DNA of 7,083 nucleotides from the NCBI GenBank assembly GCA_003536295.1, contig DPZQ01000167.1:1-7083 (forward strand), given 5' to 3'. The translations under genes and the position numbers were made by a program. The notes under the pieces are model-generated. The model ran no database searches. It saw nothing but the letters and a program-made list of their open reading frames with translations, and was not told the origin of the DNA. The stretch's first letter is position 1; the number at the start of each line of letters is the position of its first letter. Positions 1 to 6,304 of the stretch are shown here, piece after piece. The DNA comes from Rhodobacter sp. (GTDB lineage Bacteria > Pseudomonadota > Alphaproteobacteria > Rhodobacterales > Rhodobacteraceae).

Positions 1-344
1 CGCGCAATAACATCTGGATCGGCCACCGCAGCCGAGTTGAATGAGACCTTATCCGCGCCCGCCAGCAAGAGCGCGCGCACATCTTGTACGCTGCGCACAC
101 CGCCACCCACCGTGAGGGGCATGAAACATTGCTCTGCGGTGCGGGTGACGAGATCAAACATGGTCCCGCGGTTTTCTTGGGTGGCGTTGATATCTAAAAA
201 GCAAAGCTCATCTGCGCCAGCGGCGTCATAGGCTTTGGCTGCTTCTACAGGGTCGCCTGCGTCGACTAGTTCTTTGAAGTTTACGCCTTTGACCACACGG
301 CCATCGGCAACATCAAGGCACGGAATGATACGGATTTTCAACAT
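1..344 (-). CDS. hisF: Imidazole glycerol phosphate synthase cyclase subunit HisF (N-terminal part, cut by window edge)
   Basis: HisF is the (beta/alpha)8-barrel subunit of imidazole glycerol phosphate synthase. It joins ammonia from HisH to PRFAR, giving IGP and AICAR in the cytoplasm. Only the first 114 codons lie in the window. They begin MLKIRIIPCLDVADGRVVKG, which carries the catalytic Asp11 and the conserved Lys19 of the family. Residues 48-61 (CFLDINATQENRGT) form strand 2 and its loop. The phosphate-binding motif TVGGGVR is at 78-84, and DKVSFNSAAV at 98-107 is also typical. The second catalytic Asp, near residue 130, lies outside the window. The ATG at 344-342 follows the hisA stop after a single base (TGA-C-ATG), which points to translational coupling. 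The family is certain; the C-terminal half is not visible. Confidence 0.97.
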   Translation of the reverse strand, partial: MLKIRIIPCLDVADGRVVKGVNFKELVDAGDPVEAAKAYDAAGADELCFLDINATQENRGTMFDLVTRTAEQCFMPLTVGGGVRSVQDVRALLLAGADKVSFNSAAVADPDVIA

Positions 345-345
345 G

Positions 346-1065
346 TCAGACCTGTAACGCAGCTAAGGCAGCCGTAAGATCAATGGCCCCATCATAAAGT
401 GCGCGACCTGAGATGGCCCCCGCAATCACGCCCGTATCCCGCAGCGCTAAAAGATCACTCATCTGCGAGACGCCGCCTGACGCAATCACCGGCATTGAGA
501 CAGCATGCGCCAAGGCTTCGGTTGCAGCAATATTTGGGCCTTGCATCGCACCATCGCGGTCAATGTCTGTATAGATCACCGCTGCTACGCCTGCGTCTTC
601 GAATTTGCGCGCCAAGTCAGTGACGTTGATGGTGGTTTCTTCTGCCCAACCTTTGGTGGCTACCATGCCTTTGCGCGCATCAATGCCCACAGCGATTTTT
701 CCCTCAAAGGCGCGCGCGGCTTGGCGCACAAGGTTGGGGTCTTCGACAGCCACAGTTCCTAAAATTACCCGTGATAGGCCCTCGGATAGCCACATCTCGA
801 TGGTTTTCATATCGCGAATGCCGCCACCCAATTGGCACGGCACATCAACTTCTTTTAAAATATCACGCACCGCCTTTGCATTCACAGGCGCACCTGCAAA
901 GGCACCGTTTAAATCAACTAAATGGATCCAAGCACAGCCTGCTGCTGCAAAACTGGCCGCTTGTGCGGCAGGGTCTGCTCCAAAGATCGTGGCCTTGTCC
1001 ATGTCGCCGCGCAATAGGCGCACGCAATTGCCGTCTTTCAAATCAATCGCAGGATAAAGGATCAT
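346..1065 (-). CDS. hisA: Phosphoribosylformimino-5-aminoimidazole carboxamide ribotide isomerase HisA
   Basis: HisA carries out the Amadori-type isomerisation of ProFAR to PRFAR, the substrate of HisF/HisH. The 239-residue length is normal for this single (beta/alpha)8 barrel. The protein opens MILYPAIDLKDGNCVRL, with the catalytic Asp8. The second catalytic Asp is Asp129 in VGIDARKG, followed by the family motif TKGW (137-140). Thr166 in YTDIDRDG matches the conserved threonine of strand 6. Phosphate-binding motifs are QLGGGIRD (78-85), ASGGVS (195-200) and ISGRALYDG (218-226). The ATG lies 14 nt after the hisH stop with a modest purine-rich stretch (CGGAA) upstream as ribosome binding site, and hisF starts 1 nt after the hisA stop. 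HisA and HisF are paralogues, but the KG.V.TKGW region and the N-terminus identify this one as HisA. Confidence 0.98.
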   Translation of the reverse strand: MILYPAIDLKDGNCVRLLRGDMDKATIFGADPAAQAASFAAAGCAWIHLVDLNGAFAGAPVNAKAVRDILKEVDVPCQLGGGIRDMKTIEMWLSEGLSRVILGTVAVEDPNLVRQAARAFEGKIAVGIDARKGMVATKGWAEETTINVTDLARKFEDAGVAAVIYTDIDRDGAMQGPNIAATEALAHAVSMPVIASGGVSQMSDLLALRDTGVIAGAISGRALYDGAIDLTAALAALQV

Positions 1066-1079
1066 TTAGTTCCGTTCGC

Positions 1080-1727
1080 CTAAGGGCGCCATGTCAAAAA
1101 GTTAGCAATTAAAGAAAGGCCCAAAGATTGGGACTTTTCAGGGTGGAATTGCGTGCCGATCATCGTGTCACGGCCAACGATGGCCGTAACTGGCCCGCCG
1201 TAATTCACATGCGCCAAGCGATGGACCGGATCAGTTACATTGAACTGATAACTATGCACAAAATAGGCGTGATCGCCCGCGCTTAAACCCGCAAGAACAG
1301 GATGCCCACATGCTCCGTGATCCAGTACAAGATCATTCCAACCCATATGGGGCACTTTCAGCTCCTTGTCGGATGGGCTGATCTTGACCACCTCGCCTTT
1401 GATCCAATCAAAGCCTGCGGTGTCTTGATATTCGCGACCCCAGCTGGCCAGCATCTGCATGCCCACACAAATGCCCATGAACGGGCGTGCGTGCTGGGTC
1501 ACAGCTTCGGATATGGCTTCAAACAGGCCCTGATGGTCTGAAAGCGCTTTACGACAGGCCGGAAAGGCCCCGTCACCGGGAAGAACAAGTCGGTCGGCGC
1601 GTGTCACATCTTCGAGGCGGTTTGAGACGATCACCTCACCCGCGTCGTGTTCGCGTGCCATCCGCTCAAAGGCCTTATGTGCTGAATGTAAATTCCCCGA
1701 GTCGTAATCGACTAAAACGGTGAGCAT
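1080..1727 (-). CDS. hisH: Imidazole glycerol phosphate synthase glutamine amidotransferase subunit HisH
   Basis: HisH is a class I (triad) glutaminase. It hydrolyses glutamine and channels the ammonia through the HisF barrel. The 215-residue length is typical. The start MLTVLVDYDSGNLHSAHKAF contains the conserved D-Y-x-S/G-GN-L segment. The oxyanion-strand motif PGDGAF is at 50-55. The nucleophile elbow GICVGMQML (85-93) places the nucleophile at Cys87. His195 and Glu197 in TQFHPEKS complete the triad. NYGGPVTAIVGRDTMIGTQF is the usual run-up to the triad histidine. The ATG begins immediately after the hisB stop (TGAATG, no intergenic base), so coupled translation with hisB is likely. All catalytic residues are intact. 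Confidence 0.98.
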   Translation of the reverse strand: MLTVLVDYDSGNLHSAHKAFERMAREHDAGEVIVSNRLEDVTRADRLVLPGDGAFPACRKALSDHQGLFEAISEAVTQHARPFMGICVGMQMLASWGREYQDTAGFDWIKGEVVKISPSDKELKVPHMGWNDLVLDHGACGHPVLAGLSAGDHAYFVHSYQFNVTDPVHRLAHVNYGGPVTAIVGRDTMIGTQFHPEKSQSLGLSLIANFLTWRP

Positions 1728-2315
1728 TCACAAAATGCCCTTGGTTGAGGGCACGGCGCCTTCCGCGCGTGGATCGGTTTCTACTGCGGTCCGCAAAGCT
1801 CGCGCAACCGCTTTAAAGGCGGCTTCCGCAATGTGGTGGGAATTTATACCGTGCAAACAGTCAATATGCAGCGTTATGCCGCCATGGGTCGACAGGGCTT
1901 GAAAAAATTCACGCAGTAGTTCGGTGTCAAATTGTCCGATCTTTTGGGTGGGGCAATCACAATTCCATACCAAATAGGGTCGCCCCGACAGATCAAGCGC
2001 TGCGCGCACCAAAGCGTCATCCATCGCCAAGTGACAATCACCATAGCGGTTAATACCCGCCTTATCTCCCAGAGCCTGTGCCAAGGCCTGACCCAAGGCA
2101 ATTCCGCAATCTTCGACCGTGTGGTGGTCATCAATGTGCAGATCTCCCTTACAGTTTATGGTGATGTCAATTTTTGAGTGGCGGGCCAGCTGGTCAAGCA
2201 TATGGTCGAAAAAGCCAACCCCTGTCGCAACTTTGGCTTTACCTGTGCCATCCAAATTAAGGGTAACGCTGATGTTGGTTTCATTGGTTGTGCGGGTGAG
2301 TGATGAAATGCGCAT
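1728..2315 (-). CDS. hisB: Imidazoleglycerol-phosphate dehydratase HisB (monofunctional)
   Basis: HisB dehydrates imidazole glycerol phosphate to imidazole acetol phosphate. At 195 residues it is the stand-alone dehydratase, without the histidinol phosphatase domain fused in Escherichia coli. Family motifs are GVGFFDHML (32-40), the metal-binding DDHHTVEDCGIALG (62-75) and its internal repeat NSHHIAEAAFKA (158-169); these histidines and glutamates bind the two manganese ions. The C-terminal PSTKG (189-193) is also typical. It is the first gene of the visible his operon. AGAGG, 4 nt before the ATG (2320-2324), is a good ribosome binding site. About 95 nt upstream stands the terminator of the tRNA gene, so hisB probably has its own promoter in between. 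Confidence 0.98.
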   Translation of the reverse strand: MRISSLTRTTNETNISVTLNLDGTGKAKVATGVGFFDHMLDQLARHSKIDITINCKGDLHIDDHHTVEDCGIALGQALAQALGDKAGINRYGDCHLAMDDALVRAALDLSGRPYLVWNCDCPTQKIGQFDTELLREFFQALSTHGGITLHIDCLHGINSHHIAEAAFKAVARALRTAVETDPRAEGAVPSTKGIL

Positions 2316-2343
2316 AATACCTCTAGCCTTGGTAAATTACGGC

Positions 2344-2373
2344 CTTATAGGACCAAAAGGTCTAAAGGGGCAA
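2344..2373 (-). promoter_or_regulatory. Candidate promoter of the hisBHAF operon
   Basis: On the minus strand TTGCCC (2373-2368) and TATAAG (2349-2344) are separated by 18 nt and match the sigma-70 consensus at 4 of 6 and 5 of 6 positions. Transcription would start near 2337 and give a leader of about 22 nt containing the AGAGG ribosome binding site. The position, between the tRNA terminator and hisB, is where a promoter is needed. The leader is too short for a histidine attenuator, and no his-rich leader peptide is visible. A small inverted repeat (GACC-4-GGTC, 2351-2362) lies in the spacer. This is a reading of motifs only. Confidence 0.4.
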
Positions 2374-2410
2374 GAGATTAGGCCGGGAAGGTGGATCTAA
2401 AAGCCCTTAA

Positions 2411-2435
2411 AACAAAAAAGGCACCCTAGGGTGCC
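2411..2435 (-). terminator. Intrinsic terminator of the tRNA-Gly gene
   Basis: The 16-bp perfect palindrome GGCACCCTAGGGTGCC (2420-2435) folds, read on the minus strand, into a GC-rich stem of at least 6 bp with a CTAG tetraloop. It is followed by a T-rich run at 2419-2411 (six T, one G, two T). It begins 15 nt past the tRNA CCA end. On the plus strand no T-tract follows, so it acts for minus-strand transcripts. It should stop transcription from the tRNA gene, and any read-through from pyc, before hisB. Confidence 0.88.
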
Positions 2436-2450
2436 CATTTGCGATCGAAT

Positions 2451-2525
2451 TGGAGCGGGCGAGGCGATTCGAACGCCCGACCCTAACCTTGGCAAGGTTA
2501 TGCTCTACCCCTGAGCTACGCCCGC
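2451..2525 (-). tRNA. tRNA-Gly (anticodon GCC)
   Basis: Read on the minus strand, a complete 75-nt cloverleaf is present. The acceptor stem GCGGGCG/CGCCCGC has 7 perfect pairs. The D-arm is GCTC-AGGGGTA-GAGC and the anticodon arm is TAACC-TTGCCAA-GGTTA with GCC at 2493-2491. The variable loop has 5 nt. The T-arm GGGCG-TTCGAAT-CGCCT has one G-U pair at its outer end. The discriminator is T and CCA is encoded (2453-2451). It reads glycine codons GGC and GGU. The gene stands alone, flanked by its own promoter and terminator. Confidence 0.98.
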
Positions 2526-2544
2526 ACCGTTTCGATTTTGCTGA

Positions 2545-2571
2545 TCTATAAACACTCTGGCCCGCGTGCAA
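2545..2571 (-). promoter_or_regulatory. Candidate promoter of tRNA-Gly
   Basis: On the minus strand CTTGCAC (2572-2566; alphaproteobacterial -35 elements often begin CTTG) is followed by TATAGA (2550-2545). The spacer of about 15 nt counted from TTGCAC is short. The -10 lies 19 nt before the first tRNA base, so the precursor would have a leader of about 12 nt. No terminator is evident between the pyc stop and this point, so some tRNA may also come from pyc read-through. Confidence 0.45.
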
Positions 2572-2633
2572 GGGGGAAAGTGACTTTGAGGCTAAGTTTT
2601 TTTGATTTTTGCATCACTTTTTTGCCTTACACC

Positions 2634-5600
2634 CTATTCAAGTTCAATCAACAGGTCTTTCGCATCTATTTGGCTCCCGGGGCTGACCAAAATCGACTTA
2701 ACGATGGCCGCATGCTCGGCATATAGGCCTGTTTCCATTTTCATGGCCTCAATCGTCAAAAGTAAATCGCCTGGCTTAATCTGTTGTCCCACGCTAACTG
2801 CGACCGAGGCCACTGCTCCAGGCATTGGCGCGCCTATGTGGTTTGCATTGCCTTCAACCGCTTTGGGTTTCACGCCTGCCTGTGCTTTGATGATGCGGTT
2901 TGGCACGCGAATGACGCGTGGTTGGCCGTTTAACTCAAAGAACACTTTCACATCGCCATCATCGCCCGTTTCCCCCACGGCTTGCAGCCTGATCTCAAGC
3001 GTTTTTCCGGGGTCAATTTCGGCTGTGATTTCTTCGGCAGGTTCCATCCCATAAAAGAAGTTGCGCGTGGGCAATGTGCGCACGGGGCCATAAAGCGAGT
3101 GGCGCGCCGCATAGTCGATAAAAACCTTAGGGTACATCAAATAGCCGTTAAGGTCTTCGTCATCGACACGGGTTTCTTCGCCCTCATCGGCGTTCGCGCG
3201 AAGCTCAATTGCCAACGCTTTACGTGTGGCCTCAAAATCTACGGGAGCAAGCTCGGCCCCGCGTCTTTCTGTGTTGGGTGCGACCCCTTTTAGGACCTTG
3301 GTCAGAATGGGTTCTGGCCAACCGCCATAGGGTTGGCCCAAATTGCCGCGCAACATTTCTATCACGGATTCTGGAAAGGCCAGGTCAACATTCGGATCTT
3401 CGACTTGCGCGCGTGACAGACCCTGTGACACCATCATCAGCGCCATATCGCCTACCACTTTGGACGAGGGCGTGACCTTAATAATATCGCCAAACATTTG
3501 GTTGGCATCCGCATAGGCCTGTGACACTTCGTTCCAGCGATCTTCCAGCCCTAGCGAGCGGGCTTGCGCCTTCAGATTGGTGAATTGTCCGCCTGGCATT
3601 TCATGCAAATAAATTTCTGACGCAGGTGCGGGCGTGCCGCTTTCAAAGGCCAGATAATGAGCACGCACTTTCTCCCAATAGTTGGAAAGATTGCGGATGG
3701 CGCTCATATCAAGGCCCGTGTCACGCGGCGTGTGGCGCAGTGCCTCGACGATCGAGCCCATGCAAGGTTGCGACGTGCCGCCCGAAAACGAATCCATAGC
3801 CGCATCAACCGCATCGACCCCAGCATCCACTGCCGCCAAAATGCTAGCCGCTCCCATTCCCGACGTGTCATGCGTGTGAAAATGAATGGGCAGGCCCACT
3901 TCCTCTTTCAAGGCTTTTACTAAGACGCGTGCTGCAGCAGGTTTTAAAAGTCCGCCCATGTCTTTAAGGCCCAATACATGGGTGCCAGCCTCGCGGAGTT
4001 CTTTCCCCATGGCCACATAATAGGCCAAGTTATATTTCGAGCGGTCAGGATCTAGGATGTCGCCCGTGTAGCAGATTGAGGCTTCGCAAAGCTTATTTTC
4101 CTCAAGCACCGTGTCCATGGCCACGCGCATATTTTCAACCCAATTCAAGGCATCAAACACCCGGAAAACATCAACCCCCGTTTTGGCGGCTTGGCGCACA
4201 AAGGCTTGCACGACATTGTCGGGGTAATTTGTATAACCCACCCCGTTGGACGAACGGAACAGCATTTGGGTCATCACATTAGGTAGCTTTTCACGAATAT
4301 CGCGTAGGCGCTGCCAGGGACATTCTTGCAAAAAACGATAAGCCACATCAAAGGTGGCCCCGCCCCAACATTCCACCGAAAAAAGCTGCGGTAAATTGGC
4401 CGCGTAAGCGGGCGTCGCTTTGATCATATCGATCGAGCGCATCCGCGTGGCCAGCAAAGATTGTGGCCCGTCGCGCATGGTTGTGTCGGTGATCAGAACT
4501 TTGGTTTGTGCGGCCAACCAATCGGCCACCGCTTGAGGGCCTTTTTCTTCGAGCAGAGTGCGGGTGCCATAGGCGGGGGATGTAGTGCTTGTGGGAGTTT
4601 TTGCTTGCGGCAAATCTGCACGCGGCTTGGCGCGCCCGGCCGTTTCGGGGTGCCCGTTTACCGTGATATCGGCAATATAGGTCAAGATCTTGGTAGCACG
4701 GTCACGGCGCTTTTTGAAGTTGAATAGATCTGGTGTCGTATCAATGAAGTTGGTGGTATAGGTATTGTTTAGGAACGTCTGATGTTTAAGCAGATTTTCT
4801 ACAAATGCAATATTGGTAGACACGCCCCGAATGCGAAACTCGCGCAAGGCGCGGTCCATGCGGGCAATGGCCTTTTCCGGCGTTTGGGCCCAAGCGGTCA
4901 CTTTGACCAGCAAACTGTCATAATAGCGCGTAATCACCCCCCCCGCATAGGCGGTGCCGCCGTCAAGGCGGATACCCATACCAGTGGCTGAGCGGTAGGC
5001 CGTTAAGCGGCCATAATCCGGAATGAAATTATTTTGTGGATCTTCTGTGGTGACGCGGCATTGCAGCGCATGGCCTGATAGGCTTATCTCATCTTGGCTT
5101 TTGGCCCCTGTGGCTTCAAACAGCGTAGCCCCTTCTGAAATGCGAATTTGCGACTGCACGATGTCAATGCCCGTGACTTCTTCTGTCACAGTATGTTCGA
5201 CCTGCACGCGCGGATTTACCTCGATAAAATAGAATTTATCGTTGTCCATATCCATCAAAAACTCAACGGTGCCGGCGCATTCGTAATTCACATGCTGGCA
5301 GATACGTCGCCCCAGATCACAGACTTCGGCGCGCTGGGCATCGGTGAGATAGGGGGCCGGAGCGCGTTCTACCACTTTTTGATTACGCCGTTGTACGGTG
5401 CAGTCGCGCTCATATAGGTGAAAGATATTGCCGTGGCTATCGCCCAAGATCTGCACCTCGACATGGCGGGCGCGTAGGATCATTTTTTCCAAATAGCCTT
5501 CGCCATTGCCAAAGGCGGCAATTGCTTCGCGGCGGCCTTCACTTACTTTATCTTCCAACTCTTGTACATTCATGATCGGTCGCATCCCACGCCCGCCGCC

Positions 5601-6095
5601 GCCCCAAGATGCTTTGAGCATCAAAGGAAAACCTAGGCTTTGCGCCTCGGCGCGGATTGTGTCAAAATCATCTGCCAACACCTCGGTTGCGGGAATGACG
5701 GGCACGCCAGCCGCCATTGCCACCCGACGCGCTGAGGCCTTATCGCCCAATGCGCGCATAGTCTCTGCCTTGGGGCCTATAAAGGTAATGCCCGCTGCAT
5801 CGCAGGCATCGACAAAATCAGGATTTTCTGACAAAAGCCCATAACCTGGGTGAATAGCGTCTGCGCCTGACAGTTTAGCCACGCGAATGATCTCATCAAT
5901 TGCCAAATAAGCACCTACAGGGGACAGGCCCTCACCAATCACATAAGCCTCATCCGCTTTAAAGCGGTGCAACGAGAGTTTATCTTCCCGAGCATAAACC
6001 GCGACGGTTTTCTTGCCCATCTCATTGGCTGCACGCATTACGCGGATCGCAATTTCACCACGGTTGGCAACTAGTATTTTCTTGAAATGGGCCAT
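2634..6095 (-). CDS. pyc: Pyruvate carboxylase (single-chain, biotin-dependent)
   Basis: This enzyme makes oxaloacetate from pyruvate, bicarbonate and ATP, and refills the TCA cycle. At 1153 residues it has the usual length of the alpha4-type enzyme. The biotin carboxylase domain is at about 1-455. It has the ATP-grasp glycine loop KASWGGGGRGMR (161-172), Lys119, Glu278, Glu292, Asn294, Arg296 and Arg347. A linker/allosteric region covers about 455-525. The carboxyltransferase barrel is at about 530-800, with metal ligands Asp542, His740 and His742, the lysine expected to be carbamylated at 711, Arg614, Tyr621 and Asp648. Thr875 (KVTPSSKVVGDMA) lies in the following domain. The biotinyl domain is at about 1083-1153, with Lys1119 in EAMKMET. 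Two residues differ from near-invariant family motifs: Pro544 (RDGPQS) and Gly714 (KDMGG). The ATG at 6095 has GGAG just upstream. The gene is monocistronic or reads weakly into tRNA-Gly, and is divergent from the helicase gene. Confidence 0.98.
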   Translation of the reverse strand: MAHFKKILVANRGEIAIRVMRAANEMGKKTVAVYAREDKLSLHRFKADEAYVIGEGLSPVGAYLAIDEIIRVAKLSGADAIHPGYGLLSENPDFVDACDAAGITFIGPKAETMRALGDKASARRVAMAAGVPVIPATEVLADDFDTIRAEAQSLGFPLMLKASWGGGGRGMRPIMNVQELEDKVSEGRREAIAAFGNGEGYLEKMILRARHVEVQILGDSHGNIFHLYERDCTVQRRNQKVVERAPAPYLTDAQRAEVCDLGRRICQHVNYECAGTVEFLMDMDNDKFYFIEVNPRVQVEHTVTEEVTGIDIVQSQIRISEGATLFEATGAKSQDEISLSGHALQCRVTTEDPQNNFIPDYGRLTAYRSATGMGIRLDGGTAYAGGVITRYYDSLLVKVTAWAQTPEKAIARMDRALREFRIRGVSTNIAFVENLLKHQTFLNNTYTTNFIDTTPDLFNFKKRRDRATKILTYIADITVNGHPETAGRAKPRADLPQAKTPTSTTSPAYGTRTLLEEKGPQAVADWLAAQTKVLITDTTMRDGPQSLLATRMRSIDMIKATPAYAANLPQLFSVECWGGATFDVAYRFLQECPWQRLRDIREKLPNVMTQMLFRSSNGVGYTNYPDNVVQAFVRQAAKTGVDVFRVFDALNWVENMRVAMDTVLEENKLCEASICYTGDILDPDRSKYNLAYYVAMGKELREAGTHVLGLKDMGGLLKPAAARVLVKALKEEVGLPIHFHTHDTSGMGAASILAAVDAGVDAVDAAMDSFSGGTSQPCMGSIVEALRHTPRDTGLDMSAIRNLSNYWEKVRAHYLAFESGTPAPASEIYLHEMPGGQFTNLKAQARSLGLEDRWNEVSQAYADANQMFGDIIKVTPSSKVVGDMALMMVSQGLSRAQVEDPNVDLAFPESVIEMLRGNLGQPYGGWPEPILTKVLKGVAPNTERRGAELAPVDFEATRKALAIELRANADEGEETRVDDEDLNGYLMYPKVFIDYAARHSLYGPVRTLPTRNFFYGMEPAEEITAEIDPGKTLEIRLQAVGETGDDGDVKVFFELNGQPRVIRVPNRIIKAQAGVKPKAVEGNANHIGAPMPGAVASVAVSVGQQIKPGDLLLTIEAMKMETGLYAEHAAIVKSILVSPGSQIDAKDLLIELE

Positions 6096-6142
6096 GTTTA
6101 CTCCATTGATCGATGTAACAGATTTGTGAGGTAGCTTAGTTT

Positions 6143-6157
6143 CGCTGCAACGCAGCG
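6143..6157. repeat. Perfect inverted repeat CGCTGC-AAC-GCAGCG upstream of pyc
   Basis: Two 6-bp GC-rich arms flank a 3-nt centre, 48-62 nt upstream of the pyc start codon. The surrounding DNA is AT-rich, so the element stands out. It could be an operator or, if it is in the transcribed leader, an RNA hairpin. No T-tract follows on either strand, so it is not an intrinsic terminator. The function is not known from the sequence. Confidence 0.6.
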
Positions 6158-6166
6158 CAAGTATTA

Positions 6167-6176
6167 TTTTGCAAAA
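6167..6176. promoter_or_regulatory. TTTTGCAAAA palindrome, candidate regulator site for pyc
   Basis: This perfect 10-bp palindrome lies 72-81 nt upstream of the pyc ATG and contains TTTGCAAA. That core resembles sites reported for RamB/ScfR-family regulators such as PccR of Rhodobacter sphaeroides, which respond to short-chain acyl-CoA metabolism. PccR sites are described as two copies 4 nt apart. Only one full copy is present here, so the match is partial. It overlaps AATAAT, a possible minus-strand -10 element of pyc without a good -35. Confidence 0.3.
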
Positions 6177-6250
6177 GCAGCATTTTGTGGGGTAAATTCC
6201 CTAAATGCGTGCATCGGGTGATGGAAATGGATTTATTTAAATAATTTTTA

Positions 6251-6265
6251 GAACAAATAAAGAAC
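6251..6265. promoter_or_regulatory. Candidate LexA (SOS) box, GAAC-N7-GAAC
   Basis: GAACAAATAAAGAAC is an exact match to the alphaproteobacterial LexA operator, known as the direct repeat GTTC-N7-GTTC (or GAAC-N7-GAAC on the other strand) in Rhodobacter, Caulobacter and rhizobia. It ends 39 nt before the ATG of the uvrD-type helicase gene, a DNA-repair gene, and sits about 150 nt from the pyc start. An exact match to these 8 bases is expected by chance in only about 0.6% of regions this size. A further GAAC is at 6299-6302. Confidence 0.65.
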
Positions 6266-6292
6266 AATTCTTTCTACTTTTAAAATAATCGC

Positions 6293-6298
6293 TATAAA
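6293..6298 (+). promoter_or_regulatory. Candidate -10 element of the helicase gene
   Basis: TATAAA lies 6 nt before the ATG at 6305, so transcription could begin at or next to the start codon. A second possible -10, TAAAAT, is at 6281-6286, which would leave a leader of about 12 nt. Neither has a convincing -35. With TAAAAT, the -35 region would fall inside the GAAC-N7-GAAC box, as expected for LexA repression. Confidence 0.35.
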
Positions 6299-6304
6299 GA
6301 ACCA

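Noticed and set aside
605..1057. Long plus-strand open frame (150 codons) across hisA
   Set aside because: It is a shadow of hisA: the composition is low-complexity, it matches no family I know, and the hisA frame has intact catalytic residues.
2451..2525. tRNA-Gly gene as a phage or island attachment site
   Set aside because: tRNA-Gly genes are common integration targets, but there is no integrase, no repeated 3' tRNA fragment and no foreign-looking DNA on either side.
2590..2625. T-rich plus-strand stretch with distant AAAGTGA/TCACTTT arms after pyc, as a possible pyc terminator
   Set aside because: The arms are about 30 nt apart, the stem is weak and AT-rich, and on the minus strand no T-tract follows. 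It does not have the form of an intrinsic terminator.
2602..3054. Plus-strand open frame of 150 codons opposite the biotinyl end of pyc
   Set aside because: It is antisense to the conserved biotinyl domain and its sequence is explained by codon composition on the pyc strand.
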